Shown here piece by piece: positions 22,708 to 32,600 of a DNA stretch of 64,000 nt (position 1 is its first letter; each line of letters starts with the position of its first letter). The position numbers and the translations under genes are program-made. Under the pieces are notes generated by a model, which was not told where the DNA came from, did not search any database, and saw only the letters and a list, made by a program, of their open reading frames with translations. This DNA is from Welwitschia mirabilis (Eukaryota > Gnetophyta > Gnetopsida > Welwitschiales), in the NCBI GenBank assembly GCA_051453625.1, contig JBOZIK010000001.1, forward strand, positions 253,783,939 to 253,847,938, written 5' to 3'.

Positions 22708-22990
22708 TGACCCGGCAGGAATTATCGTGTTACCCTGCGCCGCAGTCTGGGAATTTGACGTTTAATGCTACTCTCTAAAATTGATGGCGAGTTTTTAAGC
22801 GTTGAATGACCTTAAAAATGATTTACGATGTTTATGGAGACGTCAAATTCGTGTCCTTGGTTGGCCCATGAAAACGTGCCATTTGCTGTGACGCTGTCTG
22901 TTGAACCGTCCGTCGTACTTTACGTTATCCGTCAAACGGCCTTCGCGAATATTTATACGTCACAAATTTATGTGGACTCTTGAATGTCAT

Positions 22991-23700
22991 TACACCACCC
23001 AAATAACATCAGAAAATAACGCTAGAATTAGGGGAATTTCTTTTTTATTTTTTTGCATTTAATGGATTATGAAAAAAATAAGTGTTTAAAAGTTTGTAAT
23101 AAGTAGCTTTTCCTCATTGAAAATAATGGGAAATCACAATTTGTGAAATTATAAATTATTAACAGTAAATTCTTTACAGTGAATGGAAAGCTAACGACAA
23201 CGAGCACAAGTTTTAGATTTTTCCTATCATCTCCTTTATCGTCCAGATAACTCAAAGAACGACTGTCAGTTTTTATTCTATGTTATTTCACAATTCTATT
23301 TTTCTATGTTTTTTATTTTCAGGGTTTTTATGTGTCCTATCATCTAGGTACATCGTCTAGATGACCATAGAGACAACATTTATAGAAACAAAACTAAGCA
23401 TGCTGGGACATGGTATACTCCTATAAAAAGATGAAGTATTAGAGAGAGCAGCTGCTGATCAAAGATAACATTTGAGAAGATTCGATCGATTATGAACTAA
23501 ACCTAGGTACGCACACCTAGGTACACAAAATATTTCAAGAATTAAGCAAAAAGATTGTTCTACATTTATTATTTCAAAATCTGATTTTTCCAAAGGAAAT
23601 TTTTTAAAAGAAAGTTTAGAAGAAATTAGTTTTATTGCAATATCGAATTCTATGCAAAATTAGAAACAAGTATCTTCACGCAATCCCTCTATCATGATAG
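22991..23700. other. Transition DNA upstream of the Athila-like element
   Basis: AT-rich. It contains CATCTAGGTACATCGTCTAG-type dyads (about 23341), a TATA-like CCTATAAAAAG (about 23421) and a direct repeat CCTAGGTAC with a 5-base spacer (about 23502-23524). It may be the worn 5' untranslated or LTR part of the following element, but I see no convincing match to R1. Confidence 0.35.
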
Positions 23701-23769
23701 GAACCTCTACTATCCCCATAAATCCAAATGCTAATGTTACTTTTAAAGAACTAATTAGAAATAAAAAGT

Positions 23770-26700
23770 ATGAAATCTAAAATTCTTTTGGCCTACCTCC
23801 TGGTGATGATGTTGAGTTAAGAGATCTAAATGCATATCCTATTTTTAATGGAGAAAATGATGAAGATCCTCTTCAACATATAGCTGGCATTAAACAATTA
23901 GTGCTTACTTTAGAAAACTGTAAAAATGAATTAGTGATCATACTTATATGGTTATCTTTCTTAGGGTATTGCCACAGAACACAAAGACGGTGAGATTGAT
24001 TCCCACCCAAGTAAGGGTGGATTCCCCATGTTCTATTAAGTGTGGAGTAAAGGTAACTCAGTAACAAGTTTGGAACTTAATAACAAGTATCATACAGAGG
24101 TCTCAACATGAACCTACTTCTTGCTATATCACTTCTACATTGTAATGACTATTAAACGTAGCAAGTAAGTCCTATTTCTAGTTACTAAGGTAGGCACCAA
24201 CATAATCAATTATGCACAGATGCAGGAACTATGCATTTATGGTTTAAAAACATCTCCCATAGCTCCCAAAAATTATTATGAATTATGGAAGTGTGGTCCA
24301 TGCCTCAATCACAATCTTCGCATTTCAACTCTGCACATGAGGTTTATGGCATCGTAGCATGGACAAATAAAAGGAAAAGTAAATTTATGGCTAAGAACTG
24401 TTCCTCGTAAAAGCTTAACAACATGGAACTGAGCTCTAGAAGCCTTTATAAAAATATTTATGAGTGAAACAACACTTAAAAGAAAGAAATAAAGAGGTAA
24501 CAAATTTCCAACAACAACCTAATAAAGATTATGCCACTATTTATGAATGATTTTTCATTGCAACTCATTCTAATCCCATTAATGCTTTTACTCAAGAAAA
24601 ATAAATAGACAATTTTTACAATGAACTAAATAGCCAAATTAAACAACTTGGAAACTTTTCATGTGGTGGAAATTTAATGAATTTCACTTTATAAAATGTA
24701 TGGAGGTTATTAGAAAAATTAGTGGAAGTAAGTTAAGACATGACCTAAAGTGACATCTAAAGAAAATTATATTATAAGCCAAATTATAAAAGATCTTACA
24801 GAAGTTAAACAAGAAAAGGAAGAAGTAAAAATTAAAAAAACCAACAAATTTAATTAAGTATTTTACAATAGCATTAGAAAAATGTACTTAAATAATTTTA
24901 GATACAAAAGTGGGAACTGAAAAGAATGTGGTTCCCACTTGTGATTTATGTGAAGACAACTATAATGTGACTAAAATAATGTCATTTATTATTTGAACTA
25001 AAATTCTTCAAACTTTAGAAATAAAAATCAAAATTAAAATTAATTTCAATCTAGGATGAATGAACAACCTAACTTTTAGACTTCTAAAAATAAATTTAGA
25101 AACTTTTAAATAAATCATCCAAATTTCTAATCATTTAGAAATAGATTTGAAAATGCAAACTTTCAAACAAATAACTCTTAGTTCCAATCAAGTAGTTCAA
25201 ATTATAAAGAGAGTATATCAAATTCTTAAAATTAAAATGATTCACTTAGGAATTTCATTGATAAACTAATAAAATTTCAAGAGAGAATAAATTCAAACAT
25301 TGAAAATCTAGTGAAATTTCTTTGATAAACTATGCTTGTTAATCAATGACCACAAGGATAACTTGCAAGATAGCCTTTACCTAATCCTAATGAAGTAAAA
25401 AGAGATTGTAAGATTGTAACAAGAAGTTGAAATGAGATAACACCTCTTACCCATGAGGCTTTAACTTCTAAAAATGATAAGAAAGATGATAATGAAGAAG
25501 AGAATATTGAAATCTTAGAAAATTATAACTTCCCTTCCCCTTTAAGTGATAAGCTTAATAAGAAAAATTCTTCTCAAAACAAAGGAAAAAAATCATACTA
25601 CCCTTTTACTTAATAGATTAAATACCAATCTTACATTTGATAATCATCTTAAAGCCTTAATTCAAGATGTAAGTATAAATTTACCATTTTGGAAATTTTT
25701 GTAAGAAAATCCAAAATATTATAAGTCATAGAAAGATCTAATTAGGAGGAAAAAACAAACCATATTTAGTAAAGTATCCCTAACACAATCTATAACCAAC
25801 TTAATTTTATAAAAATTTTTAAAATTTAAGGATCTTGAGGTAGGAATGATCAGTATCACTTTAAAGGAAAATAAAAGAATTAAGAAAGCCTTAGTTAATA
25901 TAGGAGTGAGTTTTAACATTATGCCTTTCCATACTTATCAAAGGCTTGGTTTGAAAATTAGAATTGATCCTATACATATTATCTTAAAATTGGTAGATAC
26001 ATCAATGAAGAAATCTTTAGTACTAGTAAAATAGTTGGTGATTCAAATTGAGGAAGCATCTATCTAATAGATGTAGTTAGGATTAAAGTTGAACATAATG
26101 AAGGTTATTCACTAATTCCAGGTAGATCATTTTATGTAATGGCCCATTGTATTATTAATACAAGAATTAGAATAAAGGCTATTACTTAAGAAATAAAAGG
26201 CTTACCATTAGAATTTTTGATGCCTCTAAAAAGAACCTAGGTGATAAGTGAAATGTAGAAGAAAAAATTAATCCAAAATTATTTTTATAGCATCATCTAT
26301 TTGAAGAAAGATTATTAATGTTTGAGCCTACCTTATATTATGATCTACTTGAAGTATAAAATTTGAAAGCTTTCGATCATGATGAACTTAACTATAACTA
26401 TTTAGGAATAGACTATTTTGATTAGGAGAATGAAAAAACTAAAACTATAATCTGTGAAGAAGTCCAACATCTAAAAACAATTAAGATTTCATATTTTAAG
26501 GGATTGAGATTTCATATTTTGAGGAAGGTTGTCCATCTCTATCATTTGAATGATGATCTGAAATAACAATCAGCTCTGAGAAAAAATTAACAGAAGTAAA
26601 AAATTAAATTTAAATGTGAAACCTTTACCCTATGGACTAAAATATATCTTTTTGTATGATGATTATAATAAACCTTTGATAATAAATGAGAATTTTTTCC

Positions 26701-27362
26701 TCAATAAGAATTAATTTTAAACTCACTTTTGAATTTTAAAGTTAATGCATTTGCTTAAACCCACAAAGATTTAGTACCCATTCCTACTTCCATTGTTCAA
26801 TATAAAATCTACCATGAGGATAATATAAAAATATTTGATAATATCAATTTAGACTAAATCTAGTCCTTAAATAAGTCGTAAAATATAAAATCATTAAATT
26901 AATGGATACTAGAATTATTTATGCCATATCTGATAGTGAGTGGGTTAGCTCTTTGATAGTAGTACCTAAAAAAGATGGGAAGTGTATAATGTGCATTAAT
27001 TTTAGAAATATTAATGAAGTAGTAAAAAAAAAAAACCATTACCCTTTAATTTTTTTTGATTAAATACTTGATAAAATCCAAGAACATGCCTTTTATTACT
27101 TTTTGGATGGGTATAGTAGTTATAATCAGTTTGTGTAGATAGTGAAAATCAAGAAAAAACAACTTTCACTTTATGTTTTGGAACTTTTTCCTTTAGATGC
27201 ATGCCTTTTGGAATTTATAATTTCTCCATAACTTTTTAACTTACAATGATGGATATATTTTTTGATATGTTAGAGGATTCAATTGAAATTTTTATGGATG
27301 ACTTCTCAATCTTTGGTAAAATTTGAATAAGTCTTAAAAAGATTAGAGAAAGTCCTTGATAA
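23770..27362 (+). mobile_element. Athila-like Ty3/gypsy copy A: gag, protease, partial RT (decayed)
   Basis: Gag starts near D-D-V-E-L-R-D-L (about 23810) with the marker E-N-D-E-D-P-L-Q-H. A worn zinc knuckle at about 24940-24985 keeps its first two Cys (C-D-L-C) but has Asn for His. The protease at 25846-26034 reads K-A-L-V-N-I-G with Asn (25897-25899) in place of the catalytic Asp. RT runs from about 26923 (Y-A-I-S-D-S-E-W-V) to M-D-D at 27294-27302. The gap at 27363 cuts off the rest. Stops in all domains show it is dead. Relative to copy B it carries an extra block of about 400 bases at 23961-24358. The Athila assignment comes from the F-M-D-D-F RT style and the neighbouring copy. Confidence 0.75.
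23961..24358. mobile_element. About 400-bp insertion inside gag of copy A, unidentified
   Basis: Sequence on both sides aligns with copy B across 27578-27600, where nothing lies between. The block begins near TTAGGGTATTGCCACAG and ends near GGCATCGTAGC. It is visibly GC-richer and less decayed than its host, so it probably came later. I see no clear terminal inverted repeat, poly(A) tail or target duplication. The two minus-strand frames here (23873-24067, 24309-24503) extend into the host and have no motif. Confidence 0.55.
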
Positions 27363-27462
27363 NNNNNNNNNNNNNNNNNNNNNNNNNNNNNNNNNNNNNN
27401 NNNNNNNNNNNNNNNNNNNNNNNNNNNNNNNNNNNNNNNNNNNNNNNNNNNNNNNNNNNNNN
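27363..27462. other. Assembly gap (100 N) between two gypsy copies
   Basis: Joins RT of copy A to gag of copy B. The order and distance across it are not shown by sequence. Confidence 0.95.
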
Positions 27463-28850
27463 TTTTTAATGGAGAAAATGATGAAGATCCTCTTCAACAT
27501 ATAGTCGACATCGAACAATTAGTGCTTACCTTAAGAAACAATAGAAAATGAATTAGTAATCGTACTTACTTGGTTATCTTTTCCATTACGTTAAAAGGAA
27601 AACCAAAATTATGGCAAAAAACAATTCTACATAAAAGCTGAAAAACATGGAACTAAGTTCAAGAAGCCTTTATAAAAAGATTTACGAGTGAAACAACAAT
27701 AAAAAACAGAAAGAAAATGGTAACAAATTTCCAACAACAACCTAATGAAGATTATACCATTATTTATAAATGGTTTTTCACTTTAATTCATTCTAATTTC
27801 ATTGATGCATTTACTCAAGAAGAATTAATAGACTATTTCTATAATGGACTTAATAGCCAAACTAAACAACCTGTAGATTTTTCATGTGGTGGAATCTTAA
27901 TGAATTTCACTTTAGAAAATGCATGGAGGTTGTTGAAAGAATTAGTAGAACTAAGTCAAACACGGCCTAAACCAATACCTAAAGAAAATCGTACTATAGC
28001 CAAATCATAAAAGAGCTTAAAGAAGTAAAATAAGAAAACGAGGAAGTGAAAACGAAAAAAGAACCAACAAATATAATTAGGGATTTTATAATATCATTAG
28101 AAAAATACATTCAAATAATTTTAGATGTAAAAGTAGCAACTAAAAAAAATGCAATTCCAACTTATAATTTGTATGAAGACAACTATCATGTGACTAAGGA
28201 ATGTTCCTTATTACTAACTTGCAAAGAGAAAATTTATGAAGAAGTGTGTGATCTCAACCAAAAGTTTTTAAACTTTAGAAGTCAAAACCAAAAAACCAAT
28301 TTCAAAATAGGATGAATGGATAACCTAACTTTCAATCTTTTGAGAACAAATTCAAGAACTTTCAAATAAATTATCCAAATTTCCAACCATTTTGAAATAG
28401 ATTTGAAAATGCTAACTTTCAAATAAATGACTCTCACTTCTAGCCAAGTAGCTCAAATTATCAAGAAGTACATCAAATTCACAAAATCAAAATGATTCAT
28501 TTAGGAATCCCATTGATGAATTAAGAAAATCTCAAGACAAGACAAATTCAAACATTGAAAATTTAGTGAATGTTCTTCAACAAACTATTCTTGCAAATAA
28601 AATACAATAAGGACTTGCAACACAACCGTTACTGAACCCTAATAAAGTAAGAAAAGATTATAAGGTTGTGACAAGAAGTGGAAATGAAACAACACCTCCT
28701 ATCCATGAAGTTTTAACTTTTAAAAATAATAAGAAAGATGAAAAAGAAGAGGAGGATATTAAAATCTTAGAAAATCATATCTTCCCTTTTCCTTTAAATG
28801 GTAAGCTTAATAAGAAAAATTCTTCTCAAGGAAGAGGAAAATAAAAAAGA
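27463..28850 (+). pseudogene. Athila-like copy B: gag remnant
   Basis: Opens with the same E-N-D-E-D-P-L-Q-H stretch as copy A at 23853. Open pieces at 27717-28010 and 28046-28315 hold a retrotransposon gag-type segment (F-T-Q-E-E-L-I-D-Y-F-Y-N-G-L) and a worn CCHC knuckle at about 28163-28204. In that knuckle both leading Cys are Tyr (TAT) while His and the last Cys remain, the reverse of the damage in copy A. Several in-frame stops follow. Confidence 0.75.
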
Positions 28851-29039
28851 GCTATCCTTTGGCTTGATAGATGAAATACTAATCCTACCTTTGATAATCA
28901 TCTTAAAACCTTAATGTAAGAAGTGAGCATAAATTTACCATTTTGGACACTCTTGTAAAAAATTTCTAAATATTTTAAGTTGTGAAAAGACCTAATTAGG
29001 AGGAAATGAAAATGAATCATATTTAATAAAGTCTTTCTA

Positions 29040-29465
29040 GCCTAATTAATAACCAACTTAGTTTGCAAAGATGCTCAAGATTTAAGGATCTTAGGACAAC
29101 AACAGTTAGTGTCACATTAGAAGGAAATAAAAGAATTAAGAAAGCATTAATTTATATAGGAGAGAGTGTTAACATTATGCCTTTACACATTTATCACAAA
29201 CTTGATTTGGAAAGTAGAATTGAGCCTACACATATTATCTTAGAATTTTGTGATTCAAATTGAGGAAGATTTTTATCCAATAGTTATGGTTGTAATTGAA
29301 ATTGAGCATAATGAAAGCTATTCACTACTTCTAGGTAGAAAATTTTGTGCAACAGCCCATTTTAATATTGATACAAGAACTGGAATGATGAAGTCTTACT
29401 TAGGAAATAAAAGATTTACCATAGGACTTTTTGATGCAGTTGAAAAAAACCTAGGTGATGAGTGA
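29040..29465 (+). pseudogene. Athila-like copy B: retropepsin remnant
   Basis: Two overlapping open pieces (29063-29263 and 29250-29465, frame-shifted) cover the aspartic protease domain. K-A-L-I-Y-I-G has Tyr (29153-29155) at the catalytic Asp, N-I-M-P follows, and the later L-L-L-G-R motif is near 29325-29340. The active-site change and the frameshift make it inactive. Confidence 0.75.
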
Positions 29466-30059
29466 AATGTTGAAGAAGAGATTAAGCCAAAATTATTTTT
29501 ACAACATCTTCCACTTGATGAGAGATGATTAATTCTTTATGAACCTACATTGTATGCTGATCCACTTGAAGTAAAAAATTTGAAAGCTTTCGATGATGAT
29601 GAACTCAACTATGAGCATTTAGGAATTGACTATTTTAATCAAGAGAATGAGAAAGTGAAACTGTAATATGTGAAGAAGTTCAACATCTTAAAACAACTAA
29701 GATTCCATATTTTGAGGGAGGTCATCCATCCTTATTATCTAGACAATGGTCAGAGATGACAGTCAACTTTGAGAAAAAATTAATAAAAACTAAAAAATCT
29801 AACTTTATATATAAAACATTTACCTAGTATATTGAAACATATATTTCTATGTAATGATCCGAATAAATAATTCATAATAAACAAGAATCTTTTTCCTTAA
29901 CAAGAATTAATTTTGATATCACTTTTAAATTCTAAGGTTAATGCGTTTGCTTGCACCCACAATGATTTAATAGCCATTCCTACTTTCATTGTTCAGTATA
30001 AAATCTACCTTAAGGATAATGTAAAACTTGTTAAGCAACCTTAACGTAGACTAAATCTA

Positions 30060-31503
30060 GCCCTTAAACAAATCATAAAAGATGAAATCATTAAAGTAAT
30101 GGATGCTAGAATTGTTTATGCCATACTTAATAGTGAGTGGGTTAGATCTTTGATGGTAGTACCTAAGAAAGGTTGGTTATGGAGAATGTGTATTGATTTT
30201 AGAAAGCTAAATGAGGTAATAAAGAAAGGCCATTTCCCTTTACCTTTTCTTAATCAAATTCTTGATAGAATCTAACTCATGCCTTTTACTGCTTTCTTGA
30301 TGGGTATAGTGCTTATCATTAGGTTTGTGTAACTAGTGAGGATCAAGCAAAAACAACTTTCACTTGATCTTTTAGAACATTTTCTTTTAGATATATGTCT
30401 TTTAGACTTTGTAATGCTCCCGATACTTTTTAATATGTAATGATGGACATCTTTTTTGATGTGTTAGAGGATTCAATTAAAATTTTTATGCATGACTTCT
30501 TAATCTTTACTGAGATCTTTGATCACATCTTAGAAAGGTTAGAGAAAGTCCTTGATAGATGTATTAAGAATGGCTTGCATTTGAGTTGGGAAAAGAAGAG
30601 TTTTATTTTAGTTTAAAATGAATATATCTTAGGTCACCACATTTTTGGTAAGGAAATTATAATGGACCTTGAAAAAGTAAGTATCATTATAAACATAACT
30701 CATTTAATAAGTGTAAAACAAATTCGATCTATTCTTGGTCCTTGTGATTTGTATTATTATTTTATTCAAGATTATGTAAAATTTGTAAACCCCTTTACTT
30801 ATTATTTGAAAAAAAAGCTAAATTTCAATGGAATGGATCTTGTTAATTTGCTTTCAAAACACTTAAAGATAAAATCTATTTTGTACCTATTGTAATAAGA
30901 CTTGATTAGAATAAAGATTTTAAATTAATGTGTGAAGCTAGTAATATTACTATGGATGAGGTTCTTAGATAAAAGTATGAAAATGATTTTAAATTTATAT
31001 TTTATCATAGTAAAACTTTGTTTAAAGCTCAATCGAATTATACTATTACTAAGAAAGAGATGTTGGCCATAATATTTTTCCTCGATAATCTTAGACACTA
31101 TCTTTTAGGCTTTCATATGAATGTTTATATCGACCATATAGCTATTTAATACCTCATGACTAAAAAAAATTCTAGTGCTAAACTCATTAGATGGATCCTC
31201 CTCATGCAAGAATTTAATCTTACCATTATTAATAAAGTAGAAAAACATAATAGCGTAGTAGATCATTTATCATGTCTTTCTTCTTCTCTTAATGATCTTA
31301 TGTTTGATGATTCTTTTTTGGATGAACAACTTTTTGCTATATCTGTTATTTATCCTCCTTCTTTATATGCTGATTCAGTTAATTATCTTGTTACCATGAA
31401 AAAACCACAACATTGGAGTCATAATAAAAGCAAATCTTTTCTCCATAGAATAGGTGATTATGAATGGATAGAGCCACATCTTTATCATAGGTACAAAGAC
31501 TAA
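30060..31503 (+). pseudogene. Athila-like copy B: reverse transcriptase and RNase H remnant
   Basis: RT pieces in order: Y-A-I-L-N-S-E-W-V (about 30118), D-G-Y-S-A-Y-H (about 30299), and F-M-H-D-F at 30485-30499, where the first catalytic Asp of the xxDD box is His (codon 30491-30493). The connection region (V-K-Q-I-R-S-I-L-G) is at about 30713-30740. RNase H includes F-Y-H-S-K-T-L and the K-K-E-M-L-A core (about 31000-31070), then V-Y-I-D-H-I-A near 31123-31145. The 31156-31503 piece (L-I-R-W-I-L-L-M-Q-E-F, then D-H-L-S-C-L) is the RNase H to integrase linker typical of the Athila branch. Stops and frame changes are frequent. Confidence 0.8.
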
Positions 31504-31539
31504 ATCATAAGAAAATGTATGCTTAAATGGGAAAAAGTA

Positions 31540-32600
31540 GGAAAAAATTAGACATTCTTTATATTTGCCACAATAGTATTTGTAGAGGTCATTTTAGTGG
31601 ATAAAAAATAGCAATGAAGATTTTTCACTCTGATTTTTATTGGCTTAGTCCTTTTTAGGACTCTTTTGATTTTGCGAGAAGTTGTAATACTTGTTAATGT
31701 TATGGTAGCCTTATTCATTCTCATTATATGTTTCTTAAATCTATTCTTAAATGTATACCTTTTGATTATTGGGGAATTTATTTTATTGGCCATATTAAAT
31801 CACCTTCTAATGATAAGAATTACATTTTAGTGAATACTGATTATATTACTAAATGGATTGAAGCTATTCTTGATTTTATGAATAATGCCTAAATTATTTG
31901 AAAGTTTATTAGAACTCATATTCTTAAATGTTTTGGTTTTCTTAGAATTATCACTAGTGATTAAGAAACTCATTTTATCAATCATCTTTTTCAGAGACCT
32001 TTTTTATCCATTAGAATTGAACATAGAGTAGTTTGTTCTTATCATCCACAAACCAATGGTTAAGCTGAAAATTAAAATAGAGGAATGAAGAAAATTCTTC
32101 AAAAAATTAAATTTGTTAATAAGAAATCTTGGACTTCTAAGCTTAATACTATTCTTTAGGCTTATCGTACTACTTGGAATAATTCTCTTAGTTTTTAACC
32201 TTATGAACTTGGGTACGAAAAAGTTTGTGTTTTATCAGTTGATGTGTGTTATAACTCTTATCATTCTTCTTATTGACTTAATATTGTATATCTTTATGAA
32301 AATCTTAAAAATAGATTAGTCTAACTTAATTACTTAGATGAAAAATGTACATGTGTCATACATCATCAACTCATTCTCAATGCCCAAGCTAAGTTAAAAC
32401 ATGATAAAAGGTTACCTTATAAAATGTTTGAACCTGGTTAACTTATTCTTTTATACAATACTAGAGTGCATCTTTTACATAATAAGTTAACCTCTAAATA
32501 ATTGGGTCCTTATCTTATAGAGAAATTATTCTAATGGCTCTATAAAAAAGTTAATGGACAAAGGTTAAAAATATATGAAAACTCTTTTGATGCAACCTTG
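31540..32600 (+). pseudogene. Athila-like copy B: integrase remnant
   Basis: Zinc-binding HHCC is visible: C-H-N-S-I-C-R-G-H-F (31567-31596) and C-N-T-C (31683-31694). The core has W-G-I-Y-F, with Tyr (31779-31781) replacing the first catalytic Asp. The second Asp survives at I-T-S-D (about 31951-31962) and the E-side motif Y-H-P-Q-T-N-G is at about 32041-32060. Several Gln positions are now stops, for example after S-D and after T-N-G. The C-terminal part runs to about 32600. Not functional. Confidence 0.8.

Larger units (their letters stand above)
22180..22990. promoter_or_regulatory. GC-richer, ACGT-rich promoter-like island without a visible gene
   Basis: Sharp rise in GC against the flanks. 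I count 15 ACGT cores between 22221 and 22960 (about three expected by chance). They include CACGTG at 22222-22227 and 22559-22564, TGACGTGAC and TCAACGTCA around 22413-22430, and TGACGTGG at 22453. Also present are a CATGCA (RY-type) run at 22349-22366, a perfect heat-shock element at 22695-22707 and a TATTTATA at about 22950. The frames at 22072-22257 and 22218-22451 overlap on opposite strands and carry no motif. It looks like a stress-type promoter, but no downstream coding exon is recognisable before retrotransposon sequence begins near 23.7 kb. Confidence 0.5.
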
